The notes under the pieces are model-generated. The model did not search any database. It had not been told where the DNA came from and was given only the letters and a program-made list of their open reading frames with translations. Shown in pieces: positions 46,590-56,859 of a DNA stretch of 64,000 nt (the first letter of the stretch is position 1; each line of letters opens with the position of its first letter). A program made the translations under genes and the position numbers. Origin of the DNA: Anaspis maculata (Eukaryota; Arthropoda; Insecta; Coleoptera; Scraptiidae); contig OX421967.1 in the NCBI GenBank assembly GCA_949128115.1, positions 25,622,635 through 25,686,634 on the forward strand. The letters run 5' to 3'.

Positions 46590-47480
46590 TACTTTCGATA
46601 TCAGTTGGAATATTTCGAAATGAGTCGATCCCATGAACAGGAACGAATTTTCAAGTGGAGTTCTGCATCAAAAGGGAGTCGTCATCGTCAAAATACGGGC
46701 GAAAGGCCCTCTCGGGTGGCAACAGCTAGGAGAAATTTTGAAAATTCATAACGCTCGACTGGAAAATGGTGGAAAATTGCAACTTAAGATTTAATTTGAC
46801 TCTTTTGTTGTGTTGCTTTCTGTCAAATTTTGTCCCAATCCATCGGATAGATTTTGAATAATTGAATGGTAAAGTTTTGAACTTCGACATTTTCCATTAT
46901 TTGACAGATGACAGATAGGGCAATACTTTCAACAGTTCTGAATACAGTTTTTCATAGGCTTTCAAAGGCATATCGCAAGTCAAGTTCCGTGAGATATAGC
47001 TTCTGTCATTTTTTAATATCGACACTTCCGTTTGACAGATGACAGCCAAAAACTAATGAGCTCATTCGACGGTGAAACCATAGGTGCTTTCCTTTTACAA
47101 CAAAACTCACTGATCTGATCTAAGTTAGAGAGAGAAAGAGCGAGAAATCACATGCGCGAAAGTGAAATACCACTAACAACTTAGGTCAGAATACTTGGTT
47201 CAGATTGAAAAAGGAAAGTACCTCATGTCGTATACCAAATTTCAAGTCGATCGGATAGACTTTGCGGCTGTTACGGTGGAAGGTTACAGACATACACACA
47301 TACATACAGATAGAGACGAGGATAGAGATCATTCTGGAAATAGAAACAAACATGTCTACCCATCCCAGGACATCTTGATGAAAAACACAAAAACCCGTCG
47401 AAATTTGAAGGGCTGTATCTTCAACTGTATCTCTCACTCTACCAAAGCCAAATAGAGTTACTTTAACAGTAGGTACTAAA
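46590..47480. repeat. Dispersed arthropod-type repeat, copy 2 (shows empty site)
   Basis: This region aligns to 6511..6700 and 7876..9010. The sequence GTTGCTTTCTGTCAAAT followed by CCAATCCATCGGATAG corresponds to the two flanks of the foldback inserted at 6701..7875, without the insert. The 3' part reads ACCAAATTTCAAGTCGATCG, then a CATACACACATACAT tract. The 740-bp tandem-repeat portion of copy 1 is absent. Confidence 0.6.
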
Positions 47481-48963
47481 TTCTGGGACCCCTGCATCTC
47501 GTCTTGGATGATATCGATTATTCGATTGATATTACCTGCTGCATTTTCCAAGAGAGTTGCAAAAAGGGAGAGGTTAAAAACCTCGTTGTGCTTTAGCTGA
47601 GGCTCTAGTGAACCGAACTAAATTGCCTTTTATGCGGTTCCTTTTCAAGCGCATCCACCTTTTGTGAGTTTGGCGACTGTACTATGGACGAGCTAACGAC
47701 AGGATCCATAACCCTAATTATTGTTCAGAGTTGCTCGAGGTGGACCCTTTTGTGTGTATGTGACGGGGTACAGGCAATAGCAGAAGTGTAAACCCTCAGC
47801 CGGTGGCAAACCGCAGGTTAATGGTGCCACTAATGGGCAATTTAGTTCCACCTGTCAAACACGATTCTCTTTTGATTACTTCGGTATCCCCCTCGCAAGC
47901 TCCTTTTTTTAAATAAAAACAATTTCGTAGTGCCACGGCAGCATAATTTAAAGAGACAGGGTAACAGGGGAAAATAAATAGGTGGGCCTTTGGCCGTCAT
48001 GAATTTTTCATGAATTTCTCTGTAAAGTATCAAGGAACAAGAAAAGATGTAGATCACCCAGAGATATATTTAAATAGCGGGCTGCCGCCGCCGCCGTTTG
48101 GGAAAAACTTCTGGGAATCTAGTACAAAAATTGGGTTAGGTAGGTAGTAAAACATCAATTTTTAGGAGCCAACACGAAAAGAGAACGAACTCGAACCCAC
48201 TTTTTGGAGCAAAACGAGTTTTGGGCCAGGCGGCATCCTCCGTCGGTGCTCGCGCTCGTAGGCGGCTGGTTGACCCACAAAACAAAACCAAAACAAAACA
48301 AAGAAGTAGCGTCTAGAGCATATTTTTTGGTTTGTGTTTTGTTTCTTGCGGGTTTCCAATCCATTTCCCGTGTTTCCTAGTTTTGCTTTTGTTCACGCGA
48401 AACACAGCCTTATCGATTATTTGTCTCGTACTCGCACACGAGCATTATACGACGTATTTAAATAGAGAGAACTCTAGCTAGCGATTTGAAGTCTTCTTCC
48501 TGCGATCGTCCTTTGTCCCCCGGGCTCTTGGGCGGCGAAACGTCCAACACTTGAAAGCTATGTTTTGTTATTATTGCATTAATAATGAAACAAATAGCGT
48601 GCGGTGAATGCAAAAAAAAACAAAAGCGAATCAATATAAGTTTGAGATCGATAACAGCCGTAGCGACTTGGGAAGTCGATTTTGAGCCCTGCGCCGCCTT
48701 CCGTCGTCGCGAAAAAAAGGCGAAAAAGACGGACAGGCGGCCGTGCTTTGGAACCGAGACAGGTGAAACTCGTTTTTCCTGTCACTTGGACGACAGGTTC
48801 GAAGTTTCGCCATTTTGTCTTCTTCGGCTACACCTGCGGCGTACTGCGGCGGTCAGGGGACGGCGGGGCGTCGGGGACGGCGTCGCCCGCCCCCGGAATC
48901 GCCTTGGTCCAGGCCAATTTGACCGAATTTTCGGGCAAAACCAAACGATTGTTTGACACTCAC

Positions 48964-49057
48964 CTGAGTATTCGTAGCTTTCCGTGGCCACTAGATCCAG
49001 ATAGCTGCACAGCACCGCGCACAGCACACTCAGCACCAAACTCACAGGACGGGCCAT
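48964..49057 (-). CDS. Calsyntenin coding exon 1: start codon and signal peptide
   Basis: The exon starts at ATG 49057..49055 and encodes 31 residues plus the first base of the next codon. The peptide begins MARPVSLVLSVLCAVL, a charged N-terminus followed by a long hydrophobic run, as expected for a secretory signal; cleavage is likely near VATES. The ATG has G at -3 and +4. It is the first ATG in this frame, because the upstream in-frame extension starts only with GTG. The donor reads TCAG/gtgagt at 48964/48963, and the phase-1 G joins the CC of exon 2 to make an alanine codon. The next coding exon is 28.9 kb downstream. This assignment depends on the signal peptide, the strong donor and the phase match, because the signal peptide itself is not conserved between species. 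Confidence 0.85.
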
Positions 49058-49380
49058 GTCTTTCGGTCTATTCCTTGCTCTGGGCCGGTTTGGTACTAGT
49101 TTCGGGTTTAGGTTCAGCAATGGAACGACCAACTCGCGATTTTCATAGCGAAGCACCGAATTGTGTCGTCATGGACGGCTGGGTTTTCATTGACTTGTCT
49201 CTCTCGCTCGCTCGCTCGCCACCCTACCCTTCCGAGATCGACGCTCGGACTGCACGGGCGGCCGACAGGTGGCGCCGGCGCGGGCGGGATCCGAAGGCGC
49301 TTTGAAGTCTGCCGATTCTTGGGTAACTGGCCGGTTATCGGCATTGAAATGAGCGGAAACTGGGGTGACGACTGATAAGA
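49058..49380 (-). promoter_or_regulatory. Calsyntenin 5' leader and candidate promoter zone
   Basis: The 320 bp upstream of the calsyntenin ATG are rich in G, C and CpG and unlike the AT-rich flanks. CpG richness continues into the start of intron 1 (about 48655..48960). The minus strand carries a GAGCGAGC/GAGAGA tract at 49199..49221, resembling GAGA-factor sites. A TCAGT initiator-like pentamer lies at 49371..49375, but I find no convincing TATA box or DPE at the right distance. The transcription start is therefore not determined, and this is called as a zone only. Confidence 0.4.
49114..49190 (-). other. Two short upstream ORFs in the calsyntenin leader
   Basis: On the minus strand an ATG at 49190..49188 opens a 15-codon frame (MKTQPSMTTQFGASL, stop at 49145..49143). 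A second ATG at 49146..49144 opens a 10-codon frame (MKIASWSFHC, stop at 49116..49114). They overlap by four bases and both end before the main ATG at 49057. If the transcript starts upstream of 49190, scanning ribosomes meet both first. Their presence is read directly; any effect on translation is inference. Confidence 0.45.
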
Positions 49381-49553
49381 AAACGTAAATAAACAAACTC
49401 AGCGGGCCCTGTTTGTTTTTTAAACAATTTGTCTAGTAGTGCCAACCGTAACTCCGTAAGTACCAATCTAAGTAACTAGGAATGCTGAGCGGATAAGCAG
49501 TGGCGTTCTGTAAAAACGGGAACCGGTCAGCCGGGGGGACATAACATAACAAT

Positions 49554-50720
49554 CAGGCCGATTCACTAACTATATTGCTTGCTCAGCTGACTAGCAAGCA
49601 AGTTGCCAGAGCTGAAACTCTGAGCAATATTGCTGAAAGATGTTGCACGATCCGTATTCAGTAACCTTTACGATAAGCAAGTTTGCTTGTGTTTTGGCGC
49701 TAGCAATCTTGCTTGGCTTTGCAACCGAGCACAGGCGCGAAATGTCATTATTGTCATTCTGTCAACGCCAATTATATGTCAACAGAGATGTCATTCGAAT
49801 AAACCGCGATTTTTCTCTTGAAAGTTTTCCTTGTTTTGTTTTCGATGGCCCCGATATGATAGTGTTGGGAAAATTGAGTGTAGTCAAAAACCTGCATGCT
49901 GTGAGAATTAGAGACTTTGAAGATGGGGAAATGAAAAACAATGTTTTCGAAATGAAAAAAGTAGGTGGGTACGCTGTGGCGTACCTAGCGTATTAGGCAC
50001 CCGAGGCGGACTATCCTGTGACATCTCCTTGCCCCCAAACCTACCTATAGAATGAGCTGCAGACTACGTAGTGACACCCCCCTGTGCCGCTGCCGAATTA
50101 GGCAATTTTGCGCCCTGAGATTTTTAGGATCGAAAAATCGTGCTCAATTGGTGACATGGTATTTTTGGACATAGAAAAACCCCGCAACCCTGTTGGTACT
50201 CCACTGTGGGTACGTAACTGAACTTTTCGGTAATTAAAATTATGGACTTCGTTAAACAGGCTGAAGCTGCGTGGACTAGTCCTCGGGAGTCAGGTACCTA
50301 CCCATTTGAGTTTCAGACAAAAGTAGTATACTCTGTACCAGAATTATACTTACCTGTTTAAGGCATTATCCATCTCATGTAAGAAATCTACATGAAAATT
50401 CAGTTCTACAGCATCCATCTTCAAGCTCAAACACTTCAGCAACAACCAAAACTCGCTTGTTAGCTTTAGTGCACAAGCAAGCAAGATATTGCTCAAATGA
50501 CATTAAGAATTGTTATGAAGTACGTTGGTGAATAGCAATTTCGAAGCAAGGGTTGCACAAGCAAGAGTGTAAGCAAGATTGCTGCGATGACATTTGTTCT
50601 TGCTTAAAAGTATTTTGGAGAATACAAAATCGTAGCAACTTGCTTGTCACAGAGCTGACCTTGATTGAAGCAAGCAATAACTTTGCTATCTCTTGGCAAT
50701 GTGATTAGTGAATCGGCCTG
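49554..50720. mobile_element. Inverted-repeat element, CAGGCCGATTCACTAA ends, AAGCAAG-rich
   Basis: The ends CAGGCCGATTCACTAACTAT and the complement of CAGGCCGATTCACTAATCAC flank 1.17 kb. AAT lies on each side, a possible 3-bp target duplication. The outer 150 bp on each side are packed with AAGCAAG or its complement CTTGCTTG. An open frame of 118 codons at 49640..49996 has no recognisable family. The superfamily is undetermined. Confidence 0.75.
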
Positions 50721-50754
50721 AATATAATATTTGTGATTTGTCCATTTCAGTTAT

Positions 50755-51680
50755 ATTATAACGAGTTACTTTGTAGCACTGTTGTTGCGAAAAACAGTGT
50801 CACAAAATTCTACTGTGTGGTACTGAAAATAGAGCGCTTTGTGTCACTGACACACTTTTGACTGTCATTAATGACATGAGCTAAGCACAATTCAAATATC
50901 AGTTTTGTGCATTTTTTAATTTTTATTAAGTAAATTAAGGCGAAATAGACAAAGTAGTACGAAAAACATGTGTTACAATTCATTTTTGAACCCGGCCGGT
51001 AGCGCGGCGGACTCCGTCTTTGGAAGAAATTCCAGGGGTCGTGAGTTCGAATCCGGCTCGGGCCAGATGAAAATTTCCATGCGCTTTCTAGTACCTACCT
51101 TGATCTTGGCGTGTACTACCGTGCAGTTACGTCAAGGGAAAAAGGGTGAAACGAGAAGGACACCGAAAAAAGGGTGCAATAACCTCGCTGCTGTATCGTA
51201 CATAAAATGGTGGGTGATGTGGGAATCACTCGGCGCCGCTCTTAGTGTACTAAGGCGGCGCTAAGGAGGTACTGCCAGTGACTACACGGACACTCGCCCA
51301 CCGCAAAGAAATTTTTTTGTAATACTCCCGCGTGCATTGCTTAACTCGCCGCCTCGCGATTTGTTCAGAAAACTTTGTCGTATTACAAAAATCGTAATTG
51401 TAACACTAGTTTTCACAATATACTATTGTCTATATTATTTCGGTTATACTATGACTACTTTTTAGCACTGTTTTTACGTAAAACAGTGTCACAAAATTCT
51501 ACTTTGTGCAACTGAAAATAGAGCATTAAAGAGAAAGTAGTATGAAAAATAGGTGTTAATTGAGATTCAATCTTGTAATACCCGTAAGCCGTAGGTATAT
51601 AAACTTACTCGTCTTACAATAGTCGTCATTGTAACACTAGTTTCAAAATATCAGAGAAAATATACTATAATATTACACTC
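50755..51680. repeat. Tandem repeat (two diverged units) split by a SINE
   Basis: The word AACAGTGTCACAAAATTCTAC is shared in shortened form (CAGTGTCACAAAATTCTAC) at about 50803 and 51482, followed in both by CTGAAAATAGAGC and, further on, AGTAGTA(C/T)GAAAAA and TGTTA. TTGTAACACTAGTTT occurs at about 51398 and 51630. The units are separated by the SINE at 50986..51318. Confidence 0.6.
50986..51318 (+). mobile_element. tRNA-derived SINE
   Basis: The first 75 bp look like a tRNA gene. An A-box-like TAGCGCGGCGGA lies at 51000 and a B box GAGTTCGAATCC at 51042..51053, spaced as for RNA polymerase III. CCCGG near the start can pair with CTCGGG near 51060. A GC-rich, non-tRNA body of about 240 bp follows and ends in an A/T run near 51318. 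The anticodon arm is degenerate, so this is a SINE and not a functional tRNA. It interrupts a tandem repeat unit. Confidence 0.72.
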
Positions 51681-52827
51681 GTTTGATAAGACATACCTAT
51701 ACATATTGTCACATTTCGCAAGCTCGTCGTCGTGCCTCAAATCAGTCATGTGACAATAATCTAGTCAATAATCTTACCTACCTACCTAAGTACCTACTAA
51801 TTATTATTCTACGACCATGTGATTCACAAAATTCGGAATTGGAAAACTCGGAAGTGGGGTTGGCTTTGGAATTCCAGTCCAGTCATAAAACTAGATTCGA
51901 TTTTAAAAATTTCAAAAGTAAAAATCGAGGTAAAAATGCACCTCGAAATGCACTTATAAATAGCATGTCTGTAGGAATTTCTGAGTGAAAAATTGCGGAT
52001 TATCCACAGTTTCTAAAAAAAAAAATCAAAAATGCCTACTGTATACTGTATTATAGGTACCATCATGTAGTGAATTGATGTGCTGGACTGCTGGGGTAAG
52101 TTAAAAGATAGAAAAGTTGAGTGTAGAACATAGAGTGTAGAATGATCAGGCAGCGGACAACGGACATAACGGCTGACAAATCGAAATATTGAAGAAACGA
52201 TTGGCAATAATCATAAATAAATTAATGATACATAATTAATTTATTCTGAAATAATAATTCAATAAATAATTTCCGAAGAAGCATATCGACTGCCCCTGAT
52301 GCATATAGGCAGTCAAGAATACAACCCGCACCGCAAATGAACATTGAACACGCTCACGCTCACGCAGTACGCAGTGTCTCCATCGGGGAAGAAACGCAAG
52401 CGGAGAGTCCAGTGGAATAATTTTATGTGAGTACAAATCGCATATTTTCTGTAGATACCTAAGTATAAAAAAAGGTCCTAGATTAACTTGAAATTACGAT
52501 AGAAACAGAATGGTAGAGTTGTGAATTAGACCGGCCAAACTCTTATCCGTCAAAATGTCGGTCAAAATCTTGGTCAAGGTCTCGGCCACTCGGCCTATTT
52601 GAAATAAGGAAATTAATAAAATACAGGATGTTCTCAAAGTCATTTCTTTGAACACTTTGTTGCTGACATGTGTAACAGATCAGGGTAAAATAGTAAAATT
52701 CTTCGTCGTAAATTCCTTGAGCTATGAAGACCTGAAGTTCGGCCCCAACTAATTGCAAAATACTTATTGACTCCATAATATACAAAAGGACATAGGATCT
52801 AGGGTCCCGTTACGTTAGCTCCATTAT

Positions 52828-53990
52828 TTTTTTTTTATTTAACCCCTTGAGATATTTACAATCTGTTACTTGTAATTAACTTTAAAAAATTAACAATAAC
52901 CCTAACAATAAGTAAATTGCGAGGTAAATTGTGTAGCTTCAGGTAATTGTGGATTGGTTGCCCATCGGCAGCTTTTCCTTTCAGTGTAGCCAAGTCAGGC
53001 TGTTGTCAGGGTCTGAATCTTGTCGGAAGGTCTTGTGGCTTGCAGCGCTTGAGTCTTGATGGTCCTTGGTCATCGAATAGTTTATTTGCCAGTTTATTTG
53101 GATGATGAGTCAGCCGGTCTTGGTATTTGGAACTGTGGTGTTGGATCACCGTCTTCACTTGAGGTAGTACCTTTAGGTCGTTGTGGATTATTTTATTTGG
53201 TACATACCATGGCGCGCCAGTGATTGTTCTCAACGTCTTCGACTGGAATCTTTGCAAAATGTCTACGTTTGAACTCGAAGCGGTGCCTCAGAGTTGGATT
53301 CCGTAGGTACAGATCGGTTTAAGAATTATTGCTTTGTATATGAGCAGTTTGTTTTCCAGCGACAATTTTGAGTTTCTGTCCAGCAACCATTGAAGTTTGG
53401 TGAATTTTAGTCCCAGCTGCTTTCTCTTGGTCCATATGTGTTTTTGCCATGTTAAACGTCTATCTAGATGAAGGCCAAGGTATTTTGCATTGTCCGCTTG
53501 TGGTATTTCTTCGTTATTGAGCTCCACAGCACTCACAGCAGGACACGTTTCTTTTCGCAAGGTAAACGTCACTTAAACAGACTTTGTTTCGTTGGCTTTT
53601 ATTCACTTTTTTAGCCAGTCCTGCACTTGGTCCAGAGAAAGTTGCAGCATGTGAGAAGCAACGTTGGGATTTGAGTGGGAAGATAAAATTGCGGTGTCGT
53701 CAGCAAACGTTGCTACTGTAGATCGTCTATCTAGTGGTAGGTCAGCAGTGAACAGAAGATACAACAGTGGACCAAGTACGCTTCCTTGGGGCACTCCAAA
53801 TGAGATTGGGAAAAAGTGATGGTTGCTCTCCGTTTAAGCGTACTTGGTAGTATCTGTTACTGAGATACGATTTGATGATGTGGTAGTGGTAGATGTTGTG
53901 GGGAAGCTTCGTCTTGATTTTATACACTAGTCCGTCGTGACAGACTTTATCGAATGCTTGGGTTATGTCGAGGAAGGCAGCAGAACAGTA
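52828..53990 (-). pseudogene. 5'-truncated jockey-like LINE (reverse transcriptase remnant)
   Basis: The minus strand carries the C-terminal half of a non-LTR reverse transcriptase: DITQAFDKVCHDGL, then GVPQGSVLGPLLY, then FADDTAIL (the catalytic YxDD box as FADD), then KYLGLHLDRRLTW and TLRTITGAPWYV. It has a frameshift near 53806 and in-frame stops near 53593 and 53575, so it is dead. The 3' end is AATAAA followed by an A run at 52828..52840. A 13-bp target duplication, TTA(G/A)CTCCATTAT, lies at 52815..52827 and 53991..54003, which fixes both ends and shows truncation at insertion. Confidence 0.92.
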
Positions 53991-54488
53991 TTAACTCCAT
54001 TATATCTTACAAATTTTATCAAACAAAATCACAAACCACTCTGAATGCCGTGTTCAGAGGGAAGATCTGAACTAAAAATTGCTGACCCATCCATTCAGTT
54101 TCTTGTTTTCCCCTCGGTTCTCCCGGATTACCTGTGATATTAATGATACATACTTATAGCCAGTTCCACCAGCGGATTGAATCATTGTCAACTAATTGAG
54201 ACATTTTCTCTGGTGAATATTGGCTTAGTGTCCACAGAAAACACAAGTTTCACGAAAGATTATGGAAAAATGTTTAGACCACAACAGCTTGTATGCATTT
54301 TCCGTGGTCATTCAACCAGCACTGACCTAGAATCCATCAGAGAAAATGTCTCAATTAGCTAACAATAATTAAATTCGGTGGTGGAACTGGATGTTAGTGA
54401 TAAACGGGTACGGTACGGATAACGACCACACGCAAATTCAAACAAAAACATTGGCAAACCTCTCAGAACGGTGTGTAGGGTATGTATA

Positions 54489-54996
54489 CAGGTGATTCAA
54501 AAATGGCGCATTTCCTTTCGGGTACGTTATAGTGGACGTTAACGGAGCATGGGGAAAATAATAAAAAAAAATTAATCGGCTTTGATTTGCGGCTTAGTAC
54601 CTACCTGGCATCTTCAGATGAAAGAGGTACATTACAATAGCATAAATGTATTGTTACCCTGGAAACTCCGTAGAACCTGCCATACCATACCAAGCATACT
54701 TGTCGAATGTATTTTCACGGCACCACCTTTGAGGTGGAAGACGAATTTTAAAATTTAAAAATACGACTCAAATCTCAATTGCAAGAGAAATTTTTATTCG
54801 GAAACTACTAACGGCATGTGATTCTTCGCGACTAACAATGTCTTGCTTCAAAATCATGCAAACTGAAGAAGTTGAATTTTCAACTTCACCTCTTTATAAC
54901 TTGAAAGAAAAACGAGCCAATTTTTTCTTACTATTTTTCCGTGCTCCGCCAACGTCTCTCATAACGTATACGGGAGGAAATTTTTGAATCACCCTG
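54489..54996. mobile_element. Foldback element, CAGG(G)TGATTCAAAAAT ends, TA target
   Basis: CAGGTGATTCAAAAATGGCG at 54489 and the complement of CAGGGTGATTCAAAAATTTC ending at 54996 are flanked by TA. The arms extend about 90 bp: ACGTTA, GACGTT, CGGAGCA and GGAAAA occur in matching order. The element is 508 bp long with no coding frame, most likely a non-autonomous Tc1/mariner-like element. Confidence 0.8.
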
Positions 54997-55129
54997 TATG
55001 TATAATGATATTCTAAAATGAAATTTCCAGAACTTTTTGCAAAAAAAAATAAAGAAGGAAAACGCGTTTAGTACGTATGATATGAATGCATAGTTGGGAG
55101 TTACCATGCCTGTAAAAGTTTGGCCACCC

Positions 55130-55760
55130 TTCCAAATTTGCTCTTTGAGACCCTTAGAGACATTTAAGAAGGGTGAAGGGTGGCCAAAGTGTGTCTGGGA
55201 AATTTTCTGCAGGACACCGGAAACAAGATGGCGGCTCAAAAATATGGGAAACAATTATAACTCGGCCTTTAGTTGACCTACAAATGAAATTTCAACGGTT
55301 ATATTCTTGTTCACCCTTTTTTTGAAGAACATAGATAATTAAAAAAAAATAAGGTAGGGTACAGCACCATCAAATGATGGAGCTCTACATTTTTTCCCAA
55401 TACATATTTTGTAACGTTTTTTTTTTCGACTGCACTGACTACTGACTGCACCTAGTGTATCTCTGTCCTGACGTCTAGAGCCAATTGAGGTCTCGGGGAA
55501 ATTCCCTGCAGAATCCCGAAAACAAGATGGCGGTCAAAACTATCGGATTATAGTTAAGTCGGCTCATTTCGACCTACGAGTAAAATTCAAACGATTATTC
55601 ATTGTTTTATCTTTTGCTTGTCAATGAAGGTAATTTCATAATCTGGATGTGGAGTAACGGCACCAGAAAATGATCGCATTCCGCATTTTTTCTCAATACT
55701 TGCAGCGTTCTTCCTTCTTCCCTCGCCAATGACCGCATGCATGCGTCAAAAATGTCGGAA
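55130..55760. repeat. Two-copy tandem repeat, ~305-bp period
   Basis: AACAAGATGGCGG occurs at 55223 and 55523. Each is followed by TATxGGA, TTATA, GACCTAC and AAATTCAA-like words, then a CAxCACCA block and TTTTTTCxCAATAC. The copies are strongly diverged. No coding frame is seen. Confidence 0.55.
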
Positions 55761-56859
55761 CTGGAAATAACTATAACTAGACTATCGCGGCTTATACGCC
55801 ATGTACACAGAATTGAAATCTCACAAGTCAGATATTTCTTGTTATGGGTGGACAAGAATGAAATACTTAATTATTATAATCAGCTAGAAGTGAACAAAAT
55901 CTTCAACCAAAGAACGAATGAACTCGTTTTATAGCATAGGGGATCAAGACAGACATCATTATTATTATCATAATCCTAATACCTAATATAATGTTACGTA
56001 TTTCGCTTACGGGTTCGAATATAATCGAGACGGTCGTTTTAAAGACGCTGTTTATTACTGCGTACTACAATAACTACACGCCAACAAGTATCTAGGTACT
56101 TAGAATTATATCGCAGGTAATTCGCTTGTTTCGCACTCGTTACCACTTCGCATTCCAATTCAATACTGCCTGTTGCAATGAGGACGGTGCTTTTACATGC
56201 CTCCGATTAGCGTTTCCGAACTTTCCATCATCTTCCAGCAATTTCCATAGTGGCCCGGCATATGCGGTTTCTAGACCACTCCCGAATAATCACACACTTT
56301 CCGCGTGTTTCCCGTGTGCTCCGGAATGTCTGCACCCCCGCCAAAGTGGACAGATGTGCCTTGATCGAGCGTTGGAGTCCCCATTCAGTTTCACGTACAC
56401 GCACGCTCTGGAATACACAAGAACACACCGCACTTGTTGTACACTGCGATCTAATGGATGGAAGAATCCAGAAAGATCGCGTATTCACCAATATGCACGG
56501 GATCGCCGCTCGTCACAATATTACTCTCCATGCGCATTAATACGTGGACCGATAGCAAAGACATGCTACCAGAAGTACAGGCAGGCTTTAGATAGCGCCG
56601 AGGCTGCTCCGACAACATTTTTGTGCTGAACTCTGCAATACAGTTGCATATACGCTTGTTAAAACAAAAAATGTATGCTTGTTTCATAGATTTTCGGGCC
56701 GCATTTGACTCTGTTGAACACCCTTTACTTTTCAAAAAATTATATAATTTGGGAGTGAGTAGGAAATTTGTCAGCATTCTCAAACAAATCTACACTAATG
56801 CAACAGTGTCTGTAAAATTCAACAACTGCATGTCAAAGGACATTTAAGTGACCAGGGGC

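Larger units (their letters stand above)
20066..48963 (-). other. Calsyntenin intron 1 (28.9 kb), rich in long inverted repeats
   Basis: About half of this intron is foldback sequence (23313..24529, 25995..27765, 30288..37655, 40477..41065, 41353..45052). It also holds a 260-bp tandem array (28020..29170), a GGAC microsatellite, a tandem 400-bp repeat and a second copy of the dispersed repeat. In 20066..21556, 22378..23312, 24532..25994, 29537..30183, 37656..40476, 45053..45640 and 47481..48963 I find no gene and no repeat I can support, apart from isolated CAGGGTGT words and CpG enrichment close to exon 1. Confidence 0.8.
1..49057 (-). other. Calsyntenin gene, span of five coding exons (3' part outside window)
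   Basis: This is the orthologue of calsyntenin (Cals in flies, CLSTN1-3 in vertebrates), a type I membrane protein of the cadherin superfamily found at synapses and on kinesin-1 cargo vesicles. Five exons join with consistent GT-AG borders and phases (1, 2, 1, 2), giving 563 codons: signal peptide, two cadherin repeats, then the LNS/LG-like domain. Introns from the 5' end are 28,898, 14,182, 944 and 3,342 bp. Vertebrate family members are about 950-1,000 residues, so the rest of the ectodomain, the transmembrane helix and the acidic, kinesin-light-chain-binding tail should lie beyond base 1. The two large introns hold most of the transposons in the window. Recognition rests on continuous similarity to the family across all five exons. 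Untranslated exons further upstream cannot be excluded. Confidence 0.93.

Noticed and set aside
48782..49156. N-terminal extension of calsyntenin upstream of the chosen ATG
   Set aside because: The extension begins with GTG, not ATG, and would bury the signal peptide; the ATG at 49057 gives a proper signal sequence.
48682..49305. 207-codon plus-strand frame over calsyntenin exon 1
   Set aside because: Antisense shadow of the CpG-rich first exon and leader; no recognisable domain or start context.
50991..51066. A functional tRNA gene
   Set aside because: Boxes A and B are present, but the anticodon arm does not fold properly and a SINE body follows directly.
56126..56629. 167-codon plus-strand frame just before the LINE
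   Set aside because: It overlaps the LINE start in the wrong frame, and its upstream part matches nothing I know.
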